A stretch of 64,000 bases of DNA, from NCBI RefSeq assembly GCF_900111175.1, contig NZ_FOGI01000008.1, positions 393,343-457,342 of the forward strand, given 5' to 3'. The stretch's first letter is position 1. Each line of letters opens with the position of its first letter. The notes beneath the pieces were generated by a model that had not been told where the DNA came from, searched no databases, and saw only the letters and a program-made list of their open reading frames with translations. A program made the translations under genes and the position numbers. This document shows positions 25,295-34,488 of the stretch, piece after piece. This DNA comes from Actinokineospora terrae (GTDB lineage: Bacteria > Actinomycetota > Actinomycetes > Mycobacteriales > Pseudonocardiaceae).

Positions 25295-26632
25295 TCAGGG
25301 GGAGATCAGGTAGTCGATCGAGCGCTGCCGGGTCGGCGGGTCGTTGAGGAACGCGGTGTGGCCGACGCCCGTCCACGCGAGCAGCCGGGAGCAGGCGATC
25401 TGGCGGGCCAGACCGATGCCCCACACGTGCGGGGTCGCCGGGTCGTGCTCGCCGCTGACGACCAGGATCGGCGGCGCGCCGCGGACCGGGGTCGGGCCCC
25501 ACGGGTTCGCCGCGGGGATCGGCCACCCGGCGCACCCGGCCTGGATGTCCCAGCCCTCGACGTAGCCCCTGGTGTTCGGGGCGATGGCGCGGGCGGCGGT
25601 GATCCTGGACCGCAGGTCGCCGAACGTGCGGATGTCACTGGGGAAGTCGTGGCAGCCGATGACCCGGTAGGCCGCGGAGCTCGACTCGCCCTCGAACCCG
25701 GCGCGGTCGCGGATCGCGGTGGCCAGGTACGGCCAGTACTCCTGCAGGTTCAGGAAGGTGTACGCGGCGAACCCGACCTGCTCCGGGGTCATCCCCGGCA
25801 CACCACTGTCCACAAGCGACCGGTACTCCGCCGCGACGTCCCTGCCGTGCAGCGCGCACGAGGTCTCCGCCGCGCACCAGGAGACGAAGTGGTCGAACAC
25901 GTCCTCTGTGGACCGGATCTCGTCGAACGCCAGCCGCTTGGTCCCGATCGTGTGGTCCATGGCGCCGTCCAGCACCGCCGCCCGCACCCGGTCCGGGTAC
26001 ATGCCCGCGTAGGTCGCCCCCAGCAGCGTGCCGTAGGACAGCCCGAGCCAGTTGACCCGCGACTCGCCGAGCGCCTGCCGCAGGACCTCGATGTCGCGCG
26101 CGGCGCTCACCGTGTCCACGTGGTCGATCAGCGGCCCGGTCGCCTCCCGGCACGCCCTTGCGACGCGCCGGTTGTAGGCGACCAGCTTGTCGAACTCCGC
26201 GCTGGTGCTGGGGAACTGGGTCACCGCCGGGTCGGTCGGCGGTACCGGGCAGGTGATCGCGGGCCTGCTCTCGCCGACACCACGCGGGTCGAACCCGATG
26301 AGGTCGAACCTGGCCCGCAGGTCGGCCGGGAACAGCTCGGCCGCGTGGTCGCGCACGACCGGCGTGCCAGGACCACCGGGACCGCCCGGGTTGAACAGCA
26401 GGACGCCGATCCGCCTTGCCGGATCGGTCGCCCGGACCCTGGTCACCGCCAGGGTGATCTTCTGCCCGCCGGGGCGGGACCAGTCCAGGGGGACCTCGAG
26501 GTCGGCGCACTCGGCGCCGGTCCCGCAGGTCCGCCAGTCGATCGGTTTTGCCTTGGCCTGGGCCGTTCCCGTCGTCAGCAGCGCGCCGACCACCGCGACA
26601 GGAATGACCGCGGCCATCCATTTTCTCCGCAT
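25295..26632 (-). CDS. Secreted TAP-like alpha/beta hydrolase (tripeptidyl aminopeptidase family)
   Basis: 445-residue secreted hydrolase related to Streptomyces tripeptidyl aminopeptidases. Signal peptide ends GTAQAKA. The oxyanion region is FNPGGPGGPG, the nucleophile Ser lies in GLSYGT, the Asp in GEHDPATP and the His in GVGHTAF, so the triad is complete. The C-terminal TAP-like domain covers roughly the last 100 residues. I chose ATG 26632 because AGGA precedes it and it opens into the signal peptide; a longer frame exists upstream. Likely role is release of N-terminal peptides outside the cell, complementing the secreted proteases; the substrate is inferred. Confidence 0.9.
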   Translation of the reverse strand: MRRKWMAAVIPVAVVGALLTTGTAQAKAKPIDWRTCGTGAECADLEVPLDWSRPGGQKITLAVTRVRATDPARRIGVLLFNPGGPGGPGTPVVRDHAAELFPADLRARFDLIGFDPRGVGESRPAITCPVPPTDPAVTQFPSTSAEFDKLVAYNRRVARACREATGPLIDHVDTVSAARDIEVLRQALGESRVNWLGLSYGTLLGATYAGMYPDRVRAAVLDGAMDHTIGTKRLAFDEIRSTEDVFDHFVSWCAAETSCALHGRDVAAEYRSLVDSGVPGMTPEQVGFAAYTFLNLQEYWPYLATAIRDRAGFEGESSSAAYRVIGCHDFPSDIRTFGDLRSRITAARAIAPNTRGYVEGWDIQAGCAGWPIPAANPWGPTPVRGAPPILVVSGEHDPATPHVWGIGLARQIACSRLLAWTGVGHTAFLNDPPTRQRSIDYLISP

Positions 26633-26860
26633 GGCGGAAATCCTGGGTCCGGCCCGCGTGACCCGGCGTCCGTCCACAGGATGATCCGGCGCATTAGGGG
26701 TCGCCGATACCGCGCTACAGGTGGGATTCGGGTCCGGTTCGGGTGCGGTCGGGTTGCCGCGCCCGGCCGGTCGGAGACGCGGATTACCTTCAGGTGGGGG
26801 TCACTCTCGGTCGATGACAAGGCCGCAGCGAACCCCGATTAGGTGACTGGAGGGACGGCG

Positions 26861-28954
26861 GTGAGCGAGACCGCGCGGTTGGCCGCCTTGCACGAGTACG
26901 CCGTCCTCGACGCACCCGCCGACGCCGAACTGGCCGCGGTCGTGCGCGTGGCCGCGCACGTGGCGGGCGTTCCCACGGCCACCCTCAACCTGCTCGACGA
27001 GCACCGGCAGTGCCAGCTGACCACGGTCGGCTTCGATGGCGCCGACTCCGCGCGCGAGGACTCGATGTGCGAGGTCGTCGTCGCCACCGGTGCCACCGTG
27101 CACGTCGCCGACGCCAGCCGGGACTCCCGGTTCGCCGCCAGCCCGTGGGTGACCGGTGAGCTCGCCGCCGTCCGCGCCTACGCCTCCGTGCCGCTCATCA
27201 CCCCGGACGGGCACGTCCTGGGCACGCTGTGCGCGTTCGACTCCGAGCCCAAGCAGTTCACCGAGACCCAGATCACGGCGCTGGAGGACCTCGCCGTGGT
27301 CGTGCTGGCGCTGTTCGAGCGGCGCAGGCAGGGCAGGGCCACCGCGGCGCTGGCCGCCGAGGCGGAGTCGGCGCGGTCGCTGGCCGAGGACTACGCCAAC
27401 GAGCTGGAAGCCCGCCAGGAGCTGACCAACGCGGTGCACGAGTCCATCGACGTGGCCATCGTCGCGTGCGACGAGAACGGCCGCCTCACCCTGTTCAACC
27501 GCGCCGCCCGGGACTGGCACGGCATGGAGGCCGACGCGGGCCTCGACCCGGCGCAGTGGCCCACCCACTACTCGCTCTACGCCGAGGACGGTGTGACGCC
27601 GTTCGACGCCGAGCAGGTGCCGCTGCGGGTCGCGCTGCGCGACGGCTCGGTGGCCGATGTGGAGATGGTCATCGCCGCCGAGGGCCGGGAGCCGGTCCGC
27701 GTGGTGTGCGCCGGTCGCGCGCTGCACCGCGCCGACGGGACCCCGCTCGGCGCCGTGGTGTCCATGCGGGACGTGACCGTCGAACGCGCCCAGCGCCAGG
27801 AACTCGCCGACCGCGAGCGGCTGCTGGCCACCGTCCTGGAGACCGCGCCGGACGCGGTCATCGTCGCCGACGCCCGGGGCGCGGTCACCGCGTGGAACCC
27901 GGCCGCCGAGGCGATGTTCGGCTGGACCGGCGCGCAGGCGATCGGGCGGCGGCTCGACGAGCTGATCATCCCGACCGGGCTGGCCGACGCCCACAACCGC
28001 GGCTACGCCGACCGCGCCCGCACCGGTCAGGCGCGGCTGCACGACGGGGTCGTGCAGGTTCCCGCGCGGCGTCGGGACGGCAGTGCTCTGCTGGTGGAGC
28101 TGAGCTTGGCGTCGTTCACGTGGCAGGGCGAGCGGCGGTTCCACTCGTTCCTGCGCGACGTCACCGAGCGCGAGGCCGCCCGCGAGCGCTTGGCGTTGGC
28201 CAACAGCGAGCTGGCCGCCGCCAACGACGAGCTGGACCGGTTCACCGCGACCGTCGCCCACGACCTGAAGAGCCCGCTGACCGCGATCACCGCGTACACC
28301 GAGGTCGTCACCGACATGGTCCACGACCGCGGCGCCCACAAGGCCCTGTCGGCGATCTCCCGCGCCGCGGACCGGATGGCCGTCATGATCGACGACCTGC
28401 TGGCGCACGCCCGCGCCTCGCACGAGCCGCTCGGCCTGCGCGAGGTCGACCTGGACGGCATCGTCGACGACCTCGCCACCGAACTCAGCGCGGGCAGCCG
28501 CCCCGTCGAGATCACCCGCGCCCCGCTCCCTGCCGTCCCCGGCCACCCGACCCTGCTGCGCCAGGTGATGGCCAACCTCCTGGGCAACGCCGTCAAGTAC
28601 GTCAACCCCGGCGTCCAACCCCGCGTCCACGTCGACGCCGAGTGGACCGACCACGCGGTCACCATCACCACCACCGACAACGGCATCGGCATCCCCACCG
28701 AAGCCCGCGAACGCGTCTTCACCCTCTACGACCGCGCCGAGGTCGGCTCCGGCTACCAGGGCACCGGCATCGGCCTGAGCACCTGCCGCCGCATCGTCGA
28801 ACGCCACGGCGGGACGATCTGGATCGAACCGGGGGTGGACGGGGGGACACGGGTCCGCTTCACCGTGCCCCTGGTAGACCAAACCGCCCCACCCCAACGA
28901 ACCACCTCCCTCACCCACGCCTGGCACCCAGACCAGGCGAGTCACTACCGGTGA
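26861..28954 (+). CDS. Soluble GAF-PAS-PAS sensor histidine kinase
   Basis: 697-residue cytoplasmic kinase without membrane helices. GAF domain at about 20-160 (LHEYAVLDAPADAELAAVV...), linker helix, PAS 1 at about 195-310, and PAS 2 at about 320-435 (LETAPDAVIVADARGAVTAW). HisKA has the acceptor His in VAHDLKSPLTAI. The ATPase domain has NLLGNAVKY, TDNGIGI and GTGIGLSTCRRIVERHGG. GTG 26861 has GGAGGG six bases upstream, so the in-frame GTG at 26843 is rejected. No adjacent regulator gene, so it is an orphan. Architecture resembles light- or redox-sensing kinases, but no chromophore Cys is evident. Confidence 0.93.
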   Translation: MSETARLAALHEYAVLDAPADAELAAVVRVAAHVAGVPTATLNLLDEHRQCQLTTVGFDGADSAREDSMCEVVVATGATVHVADASRDSRFAASPWVTGELAAVRAYASVPLITPDGHVLGTLCAFDSEPKQFTETQITALEDLAVVVLALFERRRQGRATAALAAEAESARSLAEDYANELEARQELTNAVHESIDVAIVACDENGRLTLFNRAARDWHGMEADAGLDPAQWPTHYSLYAEDGVTPFDAEQVPLRVALRDGSVADVEMVIAAEGREPVRVVCAGRALHRADGTPLGAVVSMRDVTVERAQRQELADRERLLATVLETAPDAVIVADARGAVTAWNPAAEAMFGWTGAQAIGRRLDELIIPTGLADAHNRGYADRARTGQARLHDGVVQVPARRRDGSALLVELSLASFTWQGERRFHSFLRDVTEREAARERLALANSELAAANDELDRFTATVAHDLKSPLTAITAYTEVVTDMVHDRGAHKALSAISRAADRMAVMIDDLLAHARASHEPLGLREVDLDGIVDDLATELSAGSRPVEITRAPLPAVPGHPTLLRQVMANLLGNAVKYVNPGVQPRVHVDAEWTDHAVTITTTDNGIGIPTEARERVFTLYDRAEVGSGYQGTGIGLSTCRRIVERHGGTIWIEPGVDGGTRVRFTVPLVDQTAPPQRTTSLTHAWHPDQASHYR

Positions 28955-29110
28955 GCAGCTTCTAGTCCTCGGTGAGCTTGGTTTCTCGCTAGAGGCCGCT
29001 GCCTGCTCGTAGGGCCGGCCCAACTGCCGCGCCTCCGTAGCGCCGCCTTGTCACCGCTGGCAGCACTGCGTTGTGATGCTCGCCGGGGTGCTCGCAGGCC
29101 GGGACGCTGG

Positions 29111-29420
29111 CACTGTCCGAGGGAGGCACTGTCCGGGGGAGATGCTGCCTTGGGTGCACGCGCTGTTGGGGTGCACGCGCTGTTGGGGTGCACGCGCTGT
29201 TGGGGTGCACGCGCTGTTGGGGTGCGCACTGTCTAGGGCGCACGCGCTGTCAGAGTGCGCACCGTCCAGGATGCGCGCTGTCGGGGTGCAAACGCTGCCG
29301 GGAATGCGCGCTGTCGGGGTGGACGCGCTGCCTAGGGTGCTCGCTCTGTCTGGGGTGTGTGCCGCCTGAGGTGTTCGCGCTGCCCGAAATGAGAGTGCTA
29401 CCGAGTCGAAAGTGCTGCTG
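29111..29420. repeat. Contiguous 17-bp tandem repeat array
   Basis: Four perfect 17-bp units (GTGCACGCGCTGTTGGG) run from 29154 to 29221, flanked by about 14 degenerate units in the same register from about 29111 to 29420. Units abut with no spacers, so it is not CRISPR. 28955-29110 before it holds no recognisable gene. Because 17 is not a multiple of three, every frame reads a 17-residue pseudo-repeat, which creates spurious ORFs. Confidence 0.85.
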
Positions 29421-29461
29421 AGCGGCCAAAAGAGGCCCGCCGGACCAGCACCGGAAGATCG

Positions 29462-29619
29462 GCCTCGCGCGCGCACGCCAGTCCTGCCCCAGCCCCCACC
29501 CTCTCCGGGGGGCGTCCCAGTGCCAGTCTATCGGGAGGCACCGACAGTGGATCTTGGAACGGGCCGCTGAAGATCGGGATGTGGACAACTTCTGTCGCTG
29601 GAACAGGTGAAAGTCAGGG
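29462..29619 (+). repeat. Intergenic ~155-bp module, copy 1
   Basis: This segment starts CTCGCGCGCGCACGCCAGTC and contains CACCCTCTCCGGGGGGCGTC and GTGGACAACTTCTGTCGCTG. It is about 80% alike, by eye, to the segment at 29931-30092 and to the inverse of 46988-47146. An internal inverted repeat (CGGGGGGCG... with GGCACCCCCCG in the other copies) would fold into a hairpin; copy 1 has diverged there (GGGAGGCACCG). No coding capacity is conserved across all three copies. 29620-29930 shows nothing I can name. Confidence 0.85.
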
Positions 29620-29930
29620 GTCGATAGCGAGGAGAATTCCTGGTCAGGGGCATTGCGGCGCGGTCGGAGCGTCGGATCGGGGCAAGTCGGTTGAAAGGTG
29701 ATCGTTTAGTGGGGTTCCAACCGGCCAATCGTCCACAGTGGATTGTTCGGCGGCGACCCGGCGCCCAGACAGGGGCCACGCCCAACGCCGACGACCAAGT
29801 TGTCCAGTCCGCGAGCAGGCTGAGACGGCCCCGATCAGTACCGTCGAGGGAACACTCTCAGCCCGAGCCGGAACCCTTACTGCGGGCAGAATCCCCTACA
29901 CCGCACCAGGACTCCTACGCCGCAGCGACC

Positions 29931-30092
29931 GCTTCGCGCGCGCACGCCAGTCCGGCCCCAGCCCCCACCCTCTCCGGGGGGCGTCCCAGGTCCCAGCCTA
30001 CCGGCACCCCCCGACAGACGATCTTGAAACAGGCGCGCGAAGATCCACATGTGGATAACTTTTGTCGCTGGGACGGGTGAAAGTCGAGGGGT
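29931..30092 (+). repeat. Intergenic ~155-bp module, copy 2
   Basis: Direct copy of the module at 29462, closest to the copy at 46988. Shared blocks include CGCGCGCACGCCAGTCCGGC, CTCCGGGGGGCGTCCCAGGT, CGGCACCCCCCGACAGACGA and ATGTGGATAACTTTTGTCGC. The G6/C6 blocks form an inverted repeat. It lies about 125 bp before the hybrid kinase stop. Confidence 0.88.
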
Positions 30093-30217
30093 GGCCGCGG
30101 GGGGATGCCTGGTCGGGGGCGAATCGACCGGGGTGGGGCGTCTAGGTGGGATAAGTCGCGAGGGAAGGGGGTGAATCGGGGGGATCGAGCGGGTGTCCAT
30201 AGTGGACATCAAGAGCG

Positions 30218-32122
30218 TCAGCGCTGGAGGAAATTGGTGGCTACGGCGTTGCAGGCTGTGGTTACGCGGGCGAACTCGGCGCGGACCTCGGTGAGGGTGG
30301 TGGGGAGGGTGCCGGCCTTCGCGTCCTGTTCGATGGTGGCGAAGAGGGCGGCCAGGGCGGTGGCGCCGATGTTGGCGGCGGAGCCCTTGAGGGTGTGGGC
30401 CTGGACGACCGTCGAGTGGGTGTCGCGGATCGCGATGGCCGACTTCAGGGCGTTGAGCGCCGCCGGGGTCTTGGTGGTGTACGAGGTGAGCAGGTGCGCC
30501 AGGAAGTCCAGCTCCTCCTGCGGCGGGTTCGAGCCGCTGATCTCCAGCATGCGGGCCCGGATCCGGGACTCGCGGTCGAGCGACTCCCGGTCGAGCACGG
30601 CGACCGGCGCCGATTGCGACGACGCACCGGTCGCGGCGGCGAGGGCGGCGACCAGGTCCGGCACGCGCACCGGCTTGGCCAGGTGGTCGTCCATGCCCGC
30701 GGCCAGGCAGGCGGCCCGGTCCTCCACCAGTGCGCTCGCCGTCAGCGCGACGATCAACGGCTGGCGCTCGGCGGGAAGTTGCGCACGGATCGCGCGGGTT
30801 GCGTCGAGGCCGTCCATGACCGGCATGCGCACGTCCATCAGGACAACGTCATAGGGCACGGCGTGCATCGCCTGCACGGCCTCGTGTCCGTTCGCAACGG
30901 TGTCGACGTGGTGGCCCAGGCCCGCGAGCATGAGGCGGGCGACCTTCTGGTTGATGTGGTTGTCCTCGGCGACCAGGACCCGCAACGGGCCGGTCTGCGT
31001 CAGCGGTGCCGTGCGCGGGTCGGTGGCCTGCTCGGCGGCCACGTCCAGCAGGGCGCTGAAGGTGAACGTCGACCCGGTGCCCGGCGTGCTGCGCACCGTG
31101 AGGTCACCGCCCATGGCGACCGCGAGCCGCCTGCCGATGGCCAGACCGAGGCCGCTGCCGCCCTGCGTGCGCGTGGTGGAGCTGTCGACCTGGCGGAACG
31201 GCACGAACAGCACAGCCATCTTGTCCTCGGGCACACCGCACCCGGTGTCGTTCACCGCGATCCGCAGCCACACGCGCCCACCGGGCGCCGGGCGCAGTTC
31301 GACGGTCGTGAGGATCCGGCCGTTCTCGGTGAACTTCACGGCGTTGTCGAGCAGGTTCACCAGCACCTGCCGCAGCCGGGCCAGGTCGCCGACCAACCGC
31401 ATCCGCTCACCGCCGGTCACGACGACGTCCGTGCTCAACCCCTTGCGGCGGGCCTCGTCGGCGACCAGTTCGGTGGCGCTGTCGACCAGGTCCCGCAGCC
31501 CGAAGCTGACCTGCTCGAGCCCCCACTGCCCGGACTCGAGCTTGGCGAAGTCGAGGATGTTGTTGATGACGCCCAGCAGGTCGGCGCCGCTGTCGCGCAC
31601 GGTCTGCACGAGGTCGCGCTGCTCGTGGGTCAGGTCGGTGTCCAGCAGCACGCCGGTCAGGCCGACCACCGCGTTCATCGGCGTCCGGATCTCGTGGCTC
31701 ATGGTGGCCAGGAACGTCGACCTGGCGGCACTGGACGTGCGCAGGGCGGTCGCGGACGCGTCCAGCGCGGCGGCCATCCTGGCCAGTTCCGCGGGGACGG
31801 CCACGACGGGTACCCGGACGTCCGGGTCACCGGCGCCGATGCGGGCCGCGGCCTCGGTCACCGCGCGCACACCGGTGCTGACCTGGCGGACCGTCCACCA
31901 GGTACCGACGGTCACCACGACGACCCCGACCAGGCACACCCAGGCGACACCGACGGTCGCGGTAGGGCCGAACAGGGCCGCCGCTCCCGCGCCGACAACC
32001 AGCAGCACGAGCACCGCGAGAGTGGGTCCCACGGCCAGCAGGCGCCCCAGCGTCCACCACCTGGCTGAGGGCGCGCGGGGACCCGAGCGGTCCTCCGCAC
32101 CCTGCAAACCATCCGTGGTCAC
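30218..32122 (-). CDS. Hybrid sensor histidine kinase with receiver and HPt domains
   Basis: 634-residue membrane kinase. Two TM helices (about 27-52 and 54-75) are followed by HAMP. HisKA has His143 in MSHEIRTPMN. The ATPase domain has NLLDNAVKF, NDTGCGVP and GGSGLGLAIGRRLA. The receiver domain at about 385-505 has VLVAEDN, acceptor Asp in VLMDVRMPVMDG and Lys in LAKPVR. The HPt domain has His in AHTLKGSAANIG. A complete phosphorelay thus lies in one chain, and an output regulator must be encoded elsewhere. GTG 32122 has GAGG nearby and opens a natural N-terminus; the longer upstream frame is shadow. Confidence 0.93.
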   Translation of the reverse strand: MTTDGLQGAEDRSGPRAPSARWWTLGRLLAVGPTLAVLVLLVVGAGAAALFGPTATVGVAWVCLVGVVVVTVGTWWTVRQVSTGVRAVTEAAARIGAGDPDVRVPVVAVPAELARMAAALDASATALRTSSAARSTFLATMSHEIRTPMNAVVGLTGVLLDTDLTHEQRDLVQTVRDSGADLLGVINNILDFAKLESGQWGLEQVSFGLRDLVDSATELVADEARRKGLSTDVVVTGGERMRLVGDLARLRQVLVNLLDNAVKFTENGRILTTVELRPAPGGRVWLRIAVNDTGCGVPEDKMAVLFVPFRQVDSSTTRTQGGSGLGLAIGRRLAVAMGGDLTVRSTPGTGSTFTFSALLDVAAEQATDPRTAPLTQTGPLRVLVAEDNHINQKVARLMLAGLGHHVDTVANGHEAVQAMHAVPYDVVLMDVRMPVMDGLDATRAIRAQLPAERQPLIVALTASALVEDRAACLAAGMDDHLAKPVRVPDLVAALAAATGASSQSAPVAVLDRESLDRESRIRARMLEISGSNPPQEELDFLAHLLTSYTTKTPAALNALKSAIAIRDTHSTVVQAHTLKGSAANIGATALAALFATIEQDAKAGTLPTTLTEVRAEFARVTTACNAVATNFLQR

Positions 32123-32245
32123 GTCCTCGCTATCGACACGACGCGCAGGCGGATGAGGCGGTCGCACAGGCGGGTGGAGTTCGTGACGCCGGGTTTGTGC
32201 CCGACAGCGCGTGGTAGCCGCATGGGAGACCCGGAGGAGGCAGCC

Positions 32246-32731
32246 ATGTCCACCGCACACCACTTGCCGCACCGGCAATCCGATACAACCGTGTTGCAAC
32301 CGGTCCGCTCGGCCGCGGTCATCGTGGCGGGGGTATTCGCGGTCGTGGGCGTGCTGGGATTCGTGCCGGGCGTGACCAGGGACTTCGCCGACATCACCTT
32401 CGCCGGGCACCACTCGGGGGCGATGCTGCTGGGGGCGTTCGAGGTCTCGGTGCTGCACAACCTCGTCCACTTGGCGTTCGGGGCCGCGGGTATGGCCATG
32501 GCGCGTAGTAGTAAGGGGGCGCGTGAGTTCCTATTGCTGGGCGGCGTCATCTATCTGGTGCTGTGGGTGTACGGGATGGTGGTCGACTACGACAGCCGCG
32601 CGAACTTCGTGCCTGTTAACGCTGCCGACAACTGGCTGCACCTTGGCCTGGGCGTCGCGATGATTGCCACGGCGCTGCTGTTCGGTGTGAAGGTAGAGCG
32701 GACGCCGCTCGGGCCGATTGACGCTGACTGA
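32246..32731 (+). CDS. DUF4383 membrane protein
   Basis: 161-residue protein with four hydrophobic helices (VIVAGVFAVVGVLGFVPG, LVHLAFGAAGMAMA, LLLGGVIYLVLWVYGMVV and LHLGLGVAMIATALLFG). The pattern FEVSVLHNLVHLAFGAAG and the VPVNAADNWLHLGLG motif are typical of DUF4383 proteins, a widespread actinobacterial membrane family of unknown function. GGAGGAGG precedes ATG 32246. It converges on the glycosyltransferase with 12 bp between stops. Confidence 0.88.
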   Translation: MSTAHHLPHRQSDTTVLQPVRSAAVIVAGVFAVVGVLGFVPGVTRDFADITFAGHHSGAMLLGAFEVSVLHNLVHLAFGAAGMAMARSSKGAREFLLLGGVIYLVLWVYGMVVDYDSRANFVPVNAADNWLHLGLGVAMIATALLFGVKVERTPLGPIDAD

Positions 32732-32743
32732 GGGCTGGTAGGG

Positions 32744-33850
32744 CTACCGGGCCTCGATCTCGTCTGCGGCTAGGGCTGCGCCACCGGTGTCACGCATTAC
32801 CTGCTGCATGCGGTCTAGGTTCGCTCTCGTCGTCGGGTCAGCGATGAGAGCAGCCACCGCATCGCGTAGCCCTTGCTCGGGCAGCGGGATGCCCAGGCCG
32901 AGGTCGTGGATCCTGGCCGCGTTGGCCGCTTGCTCCGGGATGCGGGGCGAGGTGATCAGGGGGACGCCCTGGTAGAGCGCCTCCATGGTCGAGTTCATGC
33001 CCGCGTGGGTGAGGAACGCGGCGGCGTGGCGGAGGACGGCGACCTGGGGGAAGTGCGGGCGGACGTCGATGTTGGGTGGGATGTCGCCGAGCTCGGCGGG
33101 GTCGACATCGCCGATGGTCATGGCGACGTACCAGTCGGAGTGCGCGAACTCGGCGATGCACCGGCGGTAGAGGGCAACGTCGGTCAGGACGGACCCGAGG
33201 GCGACGTACAGCACCTTGTCGGAGGGTGGTTCCCACGACTCTTGTGGTTGGCGCGCGGTAGGGCCAACGAATCGGAAGCGATCGTCGAACGTGTCGCCCG
33301 CGGGTTGGAACTCGCGTGGGATGAAGACGAGGTTCAGGTCCTCTATGGCGTCGAAGATGCTGACGGGGTTGATGTCGACAGCGTTGTCGGCCGCGAAGCG
33401 CGCGCACTGGTCAGCTAGCACTACCGCAGCAGGGTGGTCGTCGGGTAGGCCGCGGTTGAGTTGGTAGTAGCCGTTAGAGGCGAGATGCGGGACCGTGCGG
33501 ACGGCGGGGATACCGAACTCGGCGGCGATCAGCCTCGCGGGCCAGTTGGTGGCGTCGTAGCACACGACATCGGGCGGATCGGTCGCGATGTGCGCGCGCA
33601 GCACCGGGTACGCGGCTGAGGTGGCGGCGAAGTAGTGCAGGTACCAGGCGCCAAGGATGTCGAGGAACTCCCTGGCAGGCGGCACAAACGGCGGCAACCG
33701 CGGCAGTGCGACCCGCTCGACCCCCGCCACCTCCTCCCCCGACGCGTACCGCACCCGATGCCCGCGCGCCTGAAGCTCAGCCACCACCCCCAGCGTCGGG
33801 TTGATATGACCGGCCCCTGCCAACGTCACGAACAACACACGCCTCGACAA
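32744..33850 (-). CDS. MGT-type glycosyltransferase (GT1, macrolide-transferase-like)
   Basis: 368-residue GT-B glycosyltransferase. The N-terminal acceptor domain begins VLFVTLAGAGHINPTLGVVAEL. The C-terminal nucleotide-sugar domain carries VALGSVLTD and the donor motif FLTHAGMNSTMEALYQGVPL (family: HGGMNS..E). Such enzymes glucosylate macrolides or other small hydrophobic acceptors, frequently as self-resistance or detoxification. No polyketide genes surround it. Starts at 33850 with an intact domain; complete. Confidence 0.9.
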   Translation of the reverse strand: MSRRVLFVTLAGAGHINPTLGVVAELQARGHRVRYASGEEVAGVERVALPRLPPFVPPAREFLDILGAWYLHYFAATSAAYPVLRAHIATDPPDVVCYDATNWPARLIAAEFGIPAVRTVPHLASNGYYQLNRGLPDDHPAAVVLADQCARFAADNAVDINPVSIFDAIEDLNLVFIPREFQPAGDTFDDRFRFVGPTARQPQESWEPPSDKVLYVALGSVLTDVALYRRCIAEFAHSDWYVAMTIGDVDPAELGDIPPNIDVRPHFPQVAVLRHAAAFLTHAGMNSTMEALYQGVPLITSPRIPEQAANAARIHDLGLGIPLPEQGLRDAVAALIADPTTRANLDRMQQVMRDTGGAALAADEIEAR

Positions 33851-33976
33851 CCCCAGCCCCCTCAGCTTTCCCCGCTACCCCACCAAACCGACCACCCACT
33901 CAACACCACAACCGTCGCGGGCTCTCACTCCCCGGCTGAACCTGCCGCCTTCTCCCCAGACTGTCCACCTGCCGCC

Positions 33977-34130
33977 CTCAAGCCGGCCACCGCGGCCAAC
34001 CGCCCGCCGGAGTCAGTCACCGCAACCAGTCACCCCAGCCAACCACCGCGGCCGGTCACCGCAGCCAACCGCCGATCAAGATCAACTTCGCTCCGGGGCC
34101 CACCCTCCCGGGGCCCGGGGCCCCATCTCT
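33977..34130. repeat. Degenerate low-complexity repeats, gene-free stretch 33851-34198
   Basis: The stretch consists of imperfect short repeats of ACCGCGGCCAACC / TCACCGCAACCAG type, followed near 34092-34122 by GGGGCCC/GGGGCCCC palindromes. I see no gene in 33851-34198. Confidence 0.5.
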
Positions 34131-34198
34131 GAACCTATCGCGTTCGGCGGGTTGTCAATAGGGGCGCGGAAAGGCTGTGGACAGCCAGCGGGGTTGGG

Positions 34199-34485
34199 GA
34201 CAAGTCGCGGCGGCATCAGCGAGATCAGTGGATGAAAGCCAACCCGTTACGCCTCAGGCCGCATCTGGCGCACAGGCGGCGAGAGGACAAGTCACGGCGG
34301 CATCTGCCAGATCAGTGGGCGGAGGTCCTTCCCGTTACGCCTCACGTCACCGCAGGCCGGACCTGGTGTACCGGCGTTGAAAGGACAAGTCACGGCGGCA
34401 TCTACGAGATCAGTGGGTGAAGGCCCATCCCGTTACGCCTCAAGCCGCCGCAGGCCGGATCTAGTGCGTGGGCGTCGGGAGGGCT
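34199..34485. repeat. Three tandem copies of a ~90-bp repeat
   Basis: Copies start at 34199, 34286 and 34384 (periods 87 and 98). Each begins GACAAGTC(A/G)CGGCGGCATC, continues with AGATCAGTGG and contains CCCGTTACGCCTCA. Copies 2 and 3 end with CGCAGGCCGGA. Outside these blocks the copies diverge. The array ends directly before the stop of the HD-domain gene. Not CRISPR: the repeats are long and conserved internally rather than spaced. Confidence 0.85.
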
Positions 34486-34488
34486 GCT

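Noticed and set aside
29111..29420. Possible CRISPR array
   Set aside because: 17-bp units abut directly, without spacers, and grade into degenerate copies: a minisatellite.
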